Source: Candidatus Zixiibacteriota bacterium (GTDB lineage Bacteria; Zixibacteria; MSB-5A5; GN15; JAAZOE01). From it: 64,000 nucleotides of DNA. Within the stretch, counting starts at the first letter, position 1. Every line of letters begins with the position of its first letter. Positions 35,826 to 43,912 of this stretch are shown here, one piece after another. Below the pieces are notes generated by a model, which did not search any database, had not been told where the DNA came from, and saw nothing but the letters and a program-made list of their open reading frames with translations. A program made the translations under genes and the position numbers. The stretch spans positions 18,491 through 82,490 of the forward strand of contig DAOUTW010000014.1 in assembly GCA_030668485.1 (NCBI GenBank), read 5' to 3'.

Positions 35826-37892
35826 CTACCAGGATTCGGGGTCATGGCATCCGATATTGGAGCATTGACCGTCCTGATAGTTCCCTTCACCGCTGGAAAA
35901 AACAACATCATCTACACCGTCGATATGAACATCAAGACCGATAATATTCACCGATGCATTAACCGTCGACGCATGACATTGATAACATTCAATCCCCTCT
36001 TCAACATGATCTTTATGCTTGCCGGAAAGATCATGAGGCCTGCTTCCGGCATCATGGCATGATCCACAAACTGCCTGACCGCTCCCGGCGATCCAGTCCG
36101 GACTATTACTTGCATACCCGTCCGGGAAATTGCCGTGGCAATAGGTATTGCTGCAGGTATGAGCCGTACGATCCCATGATGAAGCCGCTCCTGCCAAAGT
36201 ACCGAAATCCATATCGGCCATGCCATCGGAATCAAGATGCCCGGCATCGAGAGGATGCGTCGGCCGGACATGGCATTCAGAACAGGTGATCCCATCTGAA
36301 ATCAGATTTCCATTGAGATGTGCCGTATGAGCGCCAACGACCAGGTCGGTCGCCTCATTCTCACCGTCAAGCCCCAGCGGTGGAGCGCCGCTGTTATTAT
36401 CCTGTCCGCCGTGACAAACGACACAATTGGTACCGAACGAGTGACAGGCATCGCATAAGGCAAAGTTCGGTGAAAATGACTGGACCGAACCGTTGACATG
36501 CAGTGAACTGTCGATAATATTCAAGCTTTCATCCACTACCGAACCATGACATTCGCTGCATTTGATCGCCGCCGTTCCGACATGAAATTTATGCGATCCC
36601 AGAAGGCCCAGCGACGTCGAATCCCCCTCGACATCATGGCAGGACCCACACCATGTCTGATCCGCCTCTGTCCAGATCGGAATATTCATTGAATTGCCAC
36701 CCAGGAAATTACCGTGACAATAACTGCCACTGCATTCCCCGGTCGTCCGATTCCAAGCCGTCAGACCGTTATCACCCAAGCCGCTCCAGACGATCTCGGC
36801 GATCGAATCGCGGATCGGTTCTCCCAGATCAAGATGAGCCGTATCGACCGTCGCCTCGGGCACCAGATGACAGGTATTACAGTCTATAGCCGCGGCATTG
36901 GCGGATGCCGTCAGGTGAGCCGCATGAGCCCCGACTGCCAAACTGGCGGTTTCGGTTTCATTGCGCAATCCATAGGGTGGCGCACCGGTAGTATCGGCCA
37001 GCCCTCCATGACACGCCGTGCATTCGGCGACACCGGTACCGTGACAGGCATCGCAAACGGCCTGGTCGGCGATCAGAGTATCGACAAACCCGTTCACATG
37101 AAGCGACGGATCGGTGATATTCATATTTTCATCGATCATCCCGGCATGACATTGGTAACAACCAAGCCCGAGAATGGCGATATGAAATTCATGCTTCCAG
37201 AGAAGTTCGGCCGGATCATCACCGGCATCGTGACACGATCCGCATAAAGCCTGATCGGTCTCATTCCAGACCGGTATATTAAGGGTATCCCCCCCGGCAA
37301 AATTGCCATGACAATAAGTATTGGCGCATTGACTATTAGCATGATCCCAAATCGCTTCGCCGCCCTCTTCGATACCGCCCCAAACGATTTCGGCAATCGA
37401 ATCGAGATCCGGCGATTCAAGGTGATTGGGATCATCGGGAGTTGCCGGTACCGGATGACAGGTGACGCATGGCACCGCTGCCGATGCGAGCGTTCCTTCA
37501 ACATGCACCGTATGAGCACCTACACCCGGAGTAAAAGTACTTGTCTCGCCTCGGAGACCATATGGCGGGGCTCCGGTTCCATTATCAAGACCGCCGTGAC
37601 AGGTCGTGCATCCACCCTCCGCCAGATGGCATTCAACACACGAAACGCCGACCTCGCCTCCGTTCATATCGACGCCATGACATACCCCGCAACCGACACT
37701 GCCGGTTGCCATCACTATTTTGCCATGAAAATCGGGAGAATCGGCATCTGTCCATGACGATGGATGAGTTAGCGGAAGCGTTCCCGGTTTCTTCTCTTCA
37801 CTGCACCCGGCCAATATTGATACCCACACAATACAGAGAACCGCCATCGCAATTAAACTTAACCTGATTAGTCTGTCAGTCCGGCTTCTCAT
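35826..37892 (-). CDS. 20-haem lipoprotein cytochrome c (CxxCH/CxxxxCH modular type)
   Basis: The 688-residue protein begins with a lipoprotein signal (VSILAGCSEEKK), so it is probably tethered to the outer membrane. I count 16 CxxCH motifs and 4 CxxxxCH motifs (CANTYCH, CSGSYCH, CSNTYCH, CSNIGCH), which gives 20 potential c-type haems. The sequence is three repeats of one module: C(T/V)xCHGG-x-D-(N/T)-(N/T)-G-APP-x-GL, VGAH-x-(V/A)HL, CHGNF and CGSCHD. The mixed CxxxxCH...CxxCH pattern matches large cytochromes described in Geobacter. It is the last gene of a three-gene operon behind a porin-like barrel and a 14-haem cytochrome (21-nt gap). It is the likely surface-exposed terminal electron carrier of an extracellular electron conduit. 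That role is inferred from the operon. Confidence 0.88.
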   Translation of the reverse strand: MRSRTDRLIRLSLIAMAVLCIVWVSILAGCSEEKKPGTLPLTHPSSWTDADSPDFHGKIVMATGSVGCGVCHGVDMNGGEVGVSCVECHLAEGGCTTCHGGLDNGTGAPPYGLRGETSTFTPGVGAHTVHVEGTLASAAVPCVTCHPVPATPDDPNHLESPDLDSIAEIVWGGIEEGGEAIWDHANSQCANTYCHGNFAGGDTLNIPVWNETDQALCGSCHDAGDDPAELLWKHEFHIAILGLGCYQCHAGMIDENMNITDPSLHVNGFVDTLIADQAVCDACHGTGVAECTACHGGLADTTGAPPYGLRNETETASLAVGAHAAHLTASANAAAIDCNTCHLVPEATVDTAHLDLGEPIRDSIAEIVWSGLGDNGLTAWNRTTGECSGSYCHGNFLGGNSMNIPIWTEADQTWCGSCHDVEGDSTSLGLLGSHKFHVGTAAIKCSECHGSVVDESLNIIDSSLHVNGSVQSFSPNFALCDACHSFGTNCVVCHGGQDNNSGAPPLGLDGENEATDLVVGAHTAHLNGNLISDGITCSECHVRPTHPLDAGHLDSDGMADMDFGTLAGAASSWDRTAHTCSNTYCHGNFPDGYASNSPDWIAGSGQAVCGSCHDAGSRPHDLSGKHKDHVEEGIECYQCHASTVNASVNIIGLDVHIDGVDDVVFSSGEGNYQDGQCSNIGCHDPESW

Positions 37893-37913
37893 CTCAACAA
37901 CTCCGGTTCTTCC

Positions 37914-38963
37914 CTAATGATGGCAATATCCACAAAACCCGTCGCCCGCCGGGGTTTTCAGATGACATTGATAACAGTAGTATCCATCGTCATCATGCCA
38001 GGGCCCGGCCATATCGAATTGCGCCGCATCGGCGCTGTGAATTCGGGAATCGGTTCCCCGTACTCCGTCGAAATCATTGTGACATCCTGCGCGAGCACAG
38101 GTCGGATCACCCGATTCATGACACGAGGCGCAATTTTCAACATCCTCGCGGGCATATCTACCATGGTCGGTACCCCATGAAAGCGTCGAATGAGCCAGCG
38201 GCATTCGCCGGCCGCTTTCATGACAGGCGACACAGAAGTCCTGATTGTCATGACATTGTCCGCAATCAGCCGCCTTACCTTTGGCGTCCAGCCCGTGAGT
38301 ATAGATATAATTCAGATCATGAATTTCACCGAGGATATTATCCCCCCGATGGCAGTCAAGACAAAATTCCTGTCCCGTATGGCATTCGCCGCACCATTGC
38401 GGCTCCGATGAGGCTCTTTCTCCATGCCGGTGAGACCATTCGAGCGGATGGATATCAAGAAGTGTAACATCACCGCTATGACATACCGCACACTCATTCG
38501 CGGCTTGAGCACCGTCATGACATTCTGAACAAACCCTCATACCCGGCATTACCACCGAATCAAACCCCTCACTGCTTTTTATACCGGCATGACAATCACC
38601 GCACTCCGCTTTCATGCCCAAATGCTTCTCATGATTAAATACCAATTCTCTTTCGATCAGCGCATATCCGCCCGGTTCATCGGTATTTTTATGACAAATT
38701 CCGCATTGCTCATCATCCTCGACATCATGGCAGTTTCCGCAATCATCCATTGACGGCAGGTTATCATCCGATCCGAGACTGCTCGTTTCAATATTCGCGT
38801 GGCAATCTTCGCACTCGACCTCATTCTCGACCACATGAAACTTATGGGAAAATACGATATCACTCTCCGAGACGGCTGCAGGCACCGACTTTTCACCCCA
38901 GCCGCTCGCGGCTATGCCGATTACCAGTAGTAGAATAAATGGTATGATCCACGGTTTCTTCAT
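37914..38963 (-). CDS. Periplasmic 14-haem cytochrome c
   Basis: The 349-residue protein has a plain signal peptide (MKKPWIIPFILLLVIGIAASGWG) without a lipobox. I count 13 CxxCH motifs (from CEDCH near residue 53 to CGYCH at the end) and one CxxxxCH (CARAGCH), so up to 14 haems. Spaced histidines such as FSHKFH and FNHEKH can serve as distal ligands. The protein is about 4% haem-binding motifs by count, typical of electron-wire cytochromes. The ATG at 38963 has AAGGA upstream. A longer frame of 42 codons would run into the porin gene and is rejected. It lies 16 nt after the porin gene and 21 nt before the 20-haem gene. It probably carries electrons across the periplasm to the outer-membrane complex. 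Confidence 0.9.
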   Translation of the reverse strand: MKKPWIIPFILLLVIGIAASGWGEKSVPAAVSESDIVFSHKFHVVENEVECEDCHANIETSSLGSDDNLPSMDDCGNCHDVEDDEQCGICHKNTDEPGGYALIERELVFNHEKHLGMKAECGDCHAGIKSSEGFDSVVMPGMRVCSECHDGAQAANECAVCHSGDVTLLDIHPLEWSHRHGERASSEPQWCGECHTGQEFCLDCHRGDNILGEIHDLNYIYTHGLDAKGKAADCGQCHDNQDFCVACHESGRRMPLAHSTLSWGTDHGRYAREDVENCASCHESGDPTCARAGCHNDFDGVRGTDSRIHSADAAQFDMAGPWHDDDGYYCYQCHLKTPAGDGFCGYCHH

Positions 38964-38979
38964 TATTCTTCCTTTTGCC

Positions 38980-40188
38980 CTACCTGAATGCAAATCCTTT
39001 TGTAACCCGGAAATGAATCCTCGAATCGTATTTCCGAACCGCATTGCGCAAATACTGCCACTCGGCGCGAACCTGGAGATCGCCCCCAAACCGTTTTATT
39101 ACACCAATCCCGGATGAATACGCCTCGCTTCTTTGATCCTGATACTCCTGAATGCGGTACTTGGTAATATTCGTATGACCATACACTTGCCAGCTATTCT
39201 TAAACTGATAGTTTACATTCCCCCGCAACCCGTCGCTGTCGCCGCCATAACCCGACTGATGTACCCAGCCAATCGTAAAATAGGTCGTCCGAACGCCGAT
39301 CCCGGTCGTCCAGGCATTTTCCGAGGAAAAGAAATCGGCCCTGACATTGCCATAAACAGCCAGTCCGCGCCTGATATTGCGCCGCGCCTCAAAACGAACC
39401 TCACGATACCGCTTGAAATCGATCAGGCTGAAAACGGAATTATACGAGACCGAGGGATCGCGCCATAGGAATTCGCCGGAGAAATACCACTTGGCAACCG
39501 TATGCCGCGCTCGCAGGAGGAATTCGCTCGGCTCCCAGATCTCCGGATTGACCGAAAACCGAGTATATAAATTCATGTCTGCGATCTTCTGCCCGATATT
39601 GATTCCCAGGCGATGATACGATACAGAGCCGTCGTTCTCCCGCCTCATCCAGCCTAATCCGAATCGGGTCTTCGGCCGCAACTGGTAATTCAACTGCCCG
39701 CCCAGAACGCTATTATCGGAGAATGATTCTACCTTCTCCGGATCAAGCCGGCTAACACCGCTCCCCCCGAAAATATCGAATTCGACCTTACTGAAGGGAC
39801 CGATCTTCAATCGCACGCCATCCAGGTGAGCGCTTCCGGCCGCCGAATAAGCAAACTGCCGCCCGGCATGGATTGTTACTCGTCTTGGTCTACATTTGAA
39901 TTTCAGGTAGCTATCATAGACAAAGAACTGCGGATCGGAGGCGATTTTATCCTGCCAGTCGCTTTTCCATCGGGAATATGTATGAAATGACAGTGATCGC
40001 TCGGCGGTTTTCCATGCGAGAAGATTAGCCCGGAGTGAAACATATGGCTGCAGATGATCCTCATCCCCCCCGTTCCAACTGTACAGGTCGCCCGACAGGC
40101 TCCCCTTCAGTTCAGCCGCCGCAGATGGCTGAATACCGGTCACCGCCAATGCCGTCGCGGCTATGAGGATTACGAGAAATCTTTGCAC
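38980..40188 (-). CDS. Outer-membrane beta-barrel (porin-like) of the cytochrome operon
   Basis: The 402-residue protein has a signal peptide (MQRFLVILIAATALAVTG...AAA). It is then almost entirely alternating amphipathic beta-strands rich in Tyr, Trp, Phe and Arg, ending with FRVTKGFAFR. I could not place it in a named porin family. It is the first gene of an operon followed by a periplasmic 14-haem and a lipoprotein 20-haem cytochrome, the same order as the porin-periplasmic-outer cytochrome sets of Geobacter (OmbB-OmaB-OmcB type). By that analogy it would be the sheath that lets the two cytochromes touch through the outer membrane. The barrel nature is well supported. The partner role is inferred. 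Confidence 0.78.
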   Translation of the reverse strand: MQRFLVILIAATALAVTGIQPSAAAELKGSLSGDLYSWNGGDEDHLQPYVSLRANLLAWKTAERSLSFHTYSRWKSDWQDKIASDPQFFVYDSYLKFKCRPRRVTIHAGRQFAYSAAGSAHLDGVRLKIGPFSKVEFDIFGGSGVSRLDPEKVESFSDNSVLGGQLNYQLRPKTRFGLGWMRRENDGSVSYHRLGINIGQKIADMNLYTRFSVNPEIWEPSEFLLRARHTVAKWYFSGEFLWRDPSVSYNSVFSLIDFKRYREVRFEARRNIRRGLAVYGNVRADFFSSENAWTTGIGVRTTYFTIGWVHQSGYGGDSDGLRGNVNYQFKNSWQVYGHTNITKYRIQEYQDQRSEAYSSGIGVIKRFGGDLQVRAEWQYLRNAVRKYDSRIHFRVTKGFAFR

Positions 40189-40255
40189 TTATATAATCAT
40201 CCCTGAGTATATTATGCGTGAAAGATCAAATCTATAATGACACTAGTCAACAGCC

Positions 40256-40296
40256 CAGGTCCATTACGCGACAGCCTAAAACCGCCCTTTGGCGGA
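40256..40296. repeat. Dispersed hairpin repeat, family A
   Basis: AGGTCCATTACGCGACAGCC is followed by TAAAACCGCCCTTTGGCGGAT. The stem is CCGCC/GGCGG, an entirely different sequence from the GTGGC copies on the same constant linker. Confidence 0.75.
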
Positions 40297-40409
40297 TGAT
40301 TCTTTTATACTCGATCACATTAGACCATCATTAATAATAAAGACAATATCTATCCCCTTAACAACAAAAAACTTTATAAATATAGCAATACAGTGAGCGC
40401 CTTGCACCG

Positions 40410-40482
40410 GCGATTACATTGGAAATTTAATTTGGTCATCCTCGCGACAGCCAAAAAGTGGCTCTGCCACCCGGGTGCCGCA
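40410..40482. repeat. Family A repeat, long form (copy a)
   Basis: CGATTACATTGGAAATTTAA, then TTTGGTCATCCTCGCGACAG, then CCAAAAAGTGGCTCTGCCAC and CCGGGTGCC. It is nearly identical over about 70 bp to the copy at 40534-40603. Confidence 0.8.
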
Positions 40483-40530
40483 CCGCTTGCGGTGCGATTT
40501 GCCTTTGGGCGGCAGACGCCCTCGTCTGCC
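40479..40530. repeat. Two perfect hairpins downstream of a family A repeat
   Basis: CGCACCGC/GCGGTGCG (40479-40496, loop TT) and GGCAGACG/CGTCTGCC (40511-40530, loop CCCT) lie in series, with no coding sequence around them. Confidence 0.65.
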
Positions 40531-40533
40531 CCA

Positions 40534-40603
40534 GCGATTACATTGGAAATTTAATTTGGTCATCCTGGCGACAGCTAAAAAGTGGCCTCTGCCACCCGGG
40601 TGC
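40534..40603. repeat. Family A repeat, long form (copy b)
   Basis: GCGATTACATTGGAAATTTA, then ATTTGGTCATCCTGGCGACA, then GCTAAAAAGTGGCCTCTGCC and ACCCGGGTGCC. The stem is GTGGC/GCCAC. It is about 124 bp from copy a. Confidence 0.8.
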
Positions 40604-40623
40604 CCCAGGTCTTTAGACCTGGG
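40604..40623. repeat. Perfect hairpin CCCAGGTCT/AGACCTGGG
   Basis: Nine perfect base pairs with a 2-nt loop. It follows the same GGGTGCC boundary as the hairpin at 40479. Confidence 0.6.
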
Positions 40624-40642
40624 ATGTAGAGCCTGCCTGTTT

Positions 40643-40689
40643 CGCAGGGTCCTTTCCGTAAGGATTCGCCGTAGGCGAATGACCCTGCG
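40643..40689. repeat. Compound hairpin with GGATTCGCC-GTA-GGCGAATGACCCTGCG end
   Basis: CGCAGGGTC...GACCCTGCG forms the outer stem and ATTCGCC/GGCGAAT the inner stem. The inner part recurs at 43837-43863 as ATTCGTC-ATA-GACGAATGACCCTGCG with paired base changes. Confidence 0.7.
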
Positions 40690-40778
40690 TATCATCTTTG
40701 GGCGGAAGACACCGCTGTGGGCTCCTTTGCCCCAAGTTCTCCATACCCATAATTTCCCGCGGTTGGATCATTGCGTAG

Positions 40779-40798
40779 GGGCCGCTCGCGAGCGGCCC
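40779..40798. repeat. Perfect palindrome GGGCCGCTCGCGAGCGGCCC
   Basis: The 20-bp palindrome lies in non-coding DNA, with no T-run beside it. Confidence 0.6.
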
Positions 40799-40820
40799 GG
40801 ATTCATGCACATAATCAAAT

Positions 40821-40890
40821 ATCGTCATCGCGAGAAGGCCCGTTAACCGGAACGCAGTGAACGGTGGGGCCGACGTGGCGATCTATCGCC
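40821..40890. repeat. Copy resembling the cross-phylum CGTCAT-GCGAG...GACGTGGCGATCT repeat
   Basis: It begins ATCGTCATCGCGAGAAGGCC and ends GGGGCCGACGTGGCGATCT, with an inner hairpin CCGTT/AACGG. Elements ending in GACGTGGCAATCT with a GCGAG-AAGC core are, as I recall, found between genes in many bacterial groups. This copy carries the same ends. Confidence 0.55.
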
Positions 40891-40929
40891 AGGATTCATC
40901 TGGATAATTGATACATCTGAATTACATAT

Positions 40930-40973
40930 TGCGGCAGGTCTTGATCCGTTCATACGGATTGTGACCCGCCGCA
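40930..40973. repeat. 44-bp inverted repeat, family B (copy 1)
   Basis: TGCGGCAGGTCTTGATCCGT then TCATACGGATTGTGACCCGC then CGCA. The arms pair as TGCGGC(A/G)GGTC with GACC(C)GCCGCA and as GATCCGT with ACGGAT(T). It starts 3 bp past the Roco stop and may act as its terminator, although the T-run is short. Confidence 0.75.
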
Positions 40974-40975
40974 TT

Positions 40976-43396
40976 TTAATTATCCGCCCTACTCCTCCCC
41001 AATTCCCTGATATCTTTCTTTCGCCGCGCTTCAACCAAATGATTATGAATATCCGGCGGCGATAATGATTTCCCTTTAAAGGCCAGAAATACATAACTGG
41101 CCACCACCGCACCACCCGCAATGAAATAGGTATATGGCTCCATCGTATCCCAGCCGTATTTTATTGTCGATATGGCCAGCCCAATAAAGACAACAGCCAG
41201 TACTGATGCAAAGAAAATAAACCACCGCCGCGCATACTCATGCGCCTTTTTATTGATTAACTTCATAACCGTTGGATCAACTACCTTAGGCATTCCGCGT
41301 TCATGGCCCCCACCTTCCTTTGAAATAGACTGGCCCGTCCTTTCCGTCTCTATTCCTTCAAGCAAATCCTTTACAGAGTATTTCTTGGCAGCCCCCTCCG
41401 GAACATATGTTTCTTCCCGTAGGTTTTCCAGATTTAGCAAATGCTCATACCCAACCGTGATGTCCGGATTATCCGGCAACGGCACCCTTTGCTCGGCCTT
41501 GATCTTGGCGATTGTCTTATGGATTTCGGCGAATTCAGCCCTGATCATCGACAGACAACCCCGTCGTGTCTGTTCCGGCCCGATAACCTTGACATAGATT
41601 TTGTTGTCTGCAATATCCGCCTTCACCTGTGCTTTGTTACCGTCATTCTCCAATACTACCCCGGTGCGCCAATATGTGTTCTTAAAAATATGAGCATGCA
41701 TCCGCACGATAAAACGTGAAACAACACTGCCGGGGAGGACATCATAATGATACTGAAAATTCAGCGCATCCGTCCATTCGCCGGTAAACGGTTCATCCTT
41801 GGGTAGTAAATCCGGAATCAGGAATTTTTCATTCGGATACCCGGGGAAATCGAAACACAACTCGAATTTCTGCATCATCCCCACTATAAAAAGGTGTTTG
41901 TTTTCGGGATATTTATTCTGATCCAGAACATTCTTGAGCTTGGTCCTTTCCAGAACTCCCTTATTCAAAAATATTTCTCTATTGTTTAGAATACGATACA
42001 CGCCGTTGGTTACCCATTCCGGATTGAGAATATTCATATCCTCAAGCAACGGATTGTCTCGGAAATTCAAGAGAACACCCAGATCATTTAAAAAACCAAT
42101 AAGGGTCTTCTTGCTCTGTTCGTTGGTGATTCCATTATCCCTGCATATCAGTTCATATCTCTCATAGGAGATATAATCTTCGGTGTAATCTTCGAGGATA
42201 CGCTTTACCTCAAGCCAGGTATTAAGCAACTGATCATGGACATGTTCCAGAGCATCAACCTGTTGGGTGATGATCTCTTTCAATTCCTCAATCCCGACCG
42301 GTTCTTTGCATGACGTTTCCAGAATCGTCTTGATTTGCGGATATTTGGCCTGCAGGCCGCTTTTATTTATATCCATCGCCTGCACATCGCATTTATTACC
42401 GACGATAATAATCGGTGAATCACCGCCGAAACTCTGGATTATCTTAAGCCAATACTCAATCCGGTTTTCCTCTTCAGCAAGGCGACAATCAAGCACGAGT
42501 AGATAAAGACTGCGTTTTGTTAGGAAAAACTGATGGGTAGCGTGCATTATTTCCTGTCCGCCGAAATCCCAGACATTGAGCTGGACATCTTCTCTATTTA
42601 CGACAATCTTCCACGGCCGGATTTCTATCCCCTCGGTTTTCTTCTCATCGGGATCAAAACAGTTGTCGATTAAACGATTAACCAATGATGTTTTGCCCAC
42701 ACTCCCCTGTCCCACCAATACCATCTTGGCTTCATTCAACGGTCGCTTGGCTCCCGCCTCATGCTCGAAATAATAATTGATGATGGCTTGCGGATCATCC
42801 GTTTTTGCCGCTATCTCGGGCGGGATGGGAAGATTGTTATTTTCTATATAAAAGTGCTTTAATTGACGTAAATTTTGCGTTTCTGCCGGCAACGAGGTCA
42901 GTTGGTTAGAAGAAAGATAAAGCTCCGTCAGGTTGGTCAACTGCCCGATTTCGGGCGGCAACGAGGTCAGTTGGTTATTAAAAAGTGTGAAAACACTCAG
43001 GTTGGCCAACTGCCCGATTTCGGGCGGCAACGAGGCCAGTTGGTTAGAATGAAGATAAAGCGTCGTCAGGTTGGTCAACTGCCCGATTTCGGGCGGCAAC
43101 GAGGTCAGTTGGTTAGAATTAAGATGAAGCCCCGTCAGGTTGGTCAACTGCCCGATTTCGGGCGGCAACGAGGTCAGTTGGTTAATAGAAAGAGAAAGCG
43201 TCGTCAGGTTGGTCAACTGCCCGATTTCGGGCGGCAACGAGGTCAGTTGGTTAGAATGAAGATAAAGCCGAGTCAGGTTGGTCAACTGCCCGATTTCGGG
43301 CGGCAGTTTGGTTATGTTTTTCTCGGAAAGATCAAGTGTTTCGGTTTTATCCCTGACAACCTTATTAATGATTTTCAATAATTCTTTTTTTTTCAT
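40976..43396 (-). CDS. Roco-family protein (LRR-Roc-COR GTPase) with two C-terminal membrane helices
   Basis: The 806-residue protein starts with about eight leucine-rich repeats of 23 residues (LPPEIGQLTNLTxLxLxSNQLTS, about 20-205). The Roc GTPase follows, with the P-loop GQGSVGKTSL (about 229-238), the switch motif DFGGQE (about 275) and the base-binding NKCD. The COR dimerisation domain runs to about 650. Near the C-terminus lie two hydrophobic helices (WFIFFASVLAVVFIGLAI and YTYFIAGGAVVASYVFLAF), so it should sit in the inner membrane with its tail inside. Bacterial Roco proteins switch between monomer and dimer with the nucleotide state. Their physiological roles are mostly unknown. Six LRR units are almost identical at DNA level. 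The gene stands alone, flanked by repeat-rich DNA. Confidence 0.92.
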   Translation of the reverse strand: MKKKELLKIINKVVRDKTETLDLSEKNITKLPPEIGQLTNLTRLYLHSNQLTSLPPEIGQLTNLTTLSLSINQLTSLPPEIGQLTNLTGLHLNSNQLTSLPPEIGQLTNLTTLYLHSNQLASLPPEIGQLANLSVFTLFNNQLTSLPPEIGQLTNLTELYLSSNQLTSLPAETQNLRQLKHFYIENNNLPIPPEIAAKTDDPQAIINYYFEHEAGAKRPLNEAKMVLVGQGSVGKTSLVNRLIDNCFDPDEKKTEGIEIRPWKIVVNREDVQLNVWDFGGQEIMHATHQFFLTKRSLYLLVLDCRLAEEENRIEYWLKIIQSFGGDSPIIIVGNKCDVQAMDINKSGLQAKYPQIKTILETSCKEPVGIEELKEIITQQVDALEHVHDQLLNTWLEVKRILEDYTEDYISYERYELICRDNGITNEQSKKTLIGFLNDLGVLLNFRDNPLLEDMNILNPEWVTNGVYRILNNREIFLNKGVLERTKLKNVLDQNKYPENKHLFIVGMMQKFELCFDFPGYPNEKFLIPDLLPKDEPFTGEWTDALNFQYHYDVLPGSVVSRFIVRMHAHIFKNTYWRTGVVLENDGNKAQVKADIADNKIYVKVIGPEQTRRGCLSMIRAEFAEIHKTIAKIKAEQRVPLPDNPDITVGYEHLLNLENLREETYVPEGAAKKYSVKDLLEGIETERTGQSISKEGGGHERGMPKVVDPTVMKLINKKAHEYARRWFIFFASVLAVVFIGLAISTIKYGWDTMEPYTYFIAGGAVVASYVFLAFKGKSLSPPDIHNHLVEARRKKDIRELGRSRADN
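42891..43304. repeat. Six 69-bp tandem repeats inside the Roco LRR region
   Basis: AACGAGG(T/C)CAGTTGGTTA recurs at 42891, 42960, 43029, 43098, 43167 and 43236, an exact 69-bp (23-codon) period. Units differ mainly in the variable surface positions of the repeat. Confidence 0.95.
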
Positions 43397-43473
43397 CGCA
43401 TATCATTCCCCATAATCTCCTACCGTTCATATATATGGCCATACACCAACAAGGAACAAAAATCATTTGCATC

Positions 43474-43505
43474 GGGTGGCACCCTCAAACTTGTTTGGGG
43501 GTGTC
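43474..43505. repeat. Dispersed hairpin repeat, family C (copy 2)
   Basis: GGGTGGCACCCTCAAACTTG then TTTGGGGGTGT, with the stem CACCCTCAAAC/GTTTGGGGGTG (one G-T pair). It is homologous to 33222-33253. Confidence 0.65.
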
Positions 43506-43539
43506 TTCCTGCGCAATCACCCATCGTGGCTGGTTTTAC

Positions 43540-43579
43540 TGCAGGGTCACAATCCGCAATAGCGGATCAGGACCCTGCA
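43540..43579. repeat. Inverted repeat, family B (copy 3, opposite orientation)
   Basis: TGCAGGGTCACAATCCGCAA then TAGCGGATCAGGACCCTGCA. It is the reverse-complement relative of the 44-bp element at 40930, with altered but still paired stems. Confidence 0.65.
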
Positions 43580-43770
43580 GAACAGTAATGAATAAACCAA
43601 CTGATGATGCGATGCGCGATGTCTGTCCTGCGGGCAAAAGCCCGTTTGTGTATCAAGATTGAGTACCCCGCCCAGAGGCCATTCTTATGGTCGCCGGGTG
43701 GGATTCAAGTCCGCCCAATGTATGATTAATTATACCATAACCCAATAGACAAAGTCAAATCAATTCCTGC

Positions 43771-43809
43771 CCCCCTCTCCCTCTGGGAGAGGGGCCGGGG
43801 GTGAGGGGC
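43771..43809. repeat. CCCCTCTCCC-TCT-GGGAGAGGGG palindrome, recalled as widespread
   Basis: CCCCTCTCCCTCTGGGAGAG is followed by GGGCCGGGGGTGAGGGG. This resembles the CCCTCTCCC...GGGAGAGGG...GGGTGAGGG intergenic palindrome that I recall from many unrelated bacterial genomes. Confidence 0.6.
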
Positions 43810-43836
43810 TTCCCTAATTTTCAGCGCTGGGTGCCG

Positions 43837-43863
43837 CATTCGTCATAGACGAATGACCCTGCG
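43837..43863. repeat. Hairpin ATTCGTC-ATA-GACGAAT with constant tail GACCCTGCG
   Basis: Second copy of the inner hairpin at 40655-40689. C-to-T and G-to-A changes on opposite arms preserve pairing. Confidence 0.65.
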
Positions 43864-43871
43864 ACAAACCC

Positions 43872-43912
43872 CCGGTCATCCCCGCGACAGCCAAAAAGTG
43901 GACCCTGCCACC
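43872..43912. repeat. Dispersed hairpin repeat, family A
   Basis: CCGGTCATCCCCGCGACAGC then CAAAAAGTGGACCCTGCCACC. The stem is GTGG/CCAC. Confidence 0.75.

Larger units (their letters stand above)
40189..40975. other. 787-bp intergenic region dense in hairpin repeats
   Basis: Short open frames here are repeat-derived and not credible genes. The region holds family A copies (40256-40296, 40410-40482, 40534-40603), perfect hairpins (40479-40496, 40511-40530, 40604-40623, 40643-40689, 40779-40798), a copy resembling a repeat recalled from many bacterial groups (40821-40890), and a large inverted repeat (40930-40973) just past the Roco gene. Confidence 0.7.

Noticed and set aside
40414..40846. 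Small open frames between the porin and Roco genes
   Set aside because: They are made of repeat and hairpin sequence in several frames and show no protein character.
42875..43381. 168-codon plus-strand frame with regular RQRGQLV repeats
   Set aside because: It is the antisense reading of the 69-bp LRR repeats in the Roco gene.
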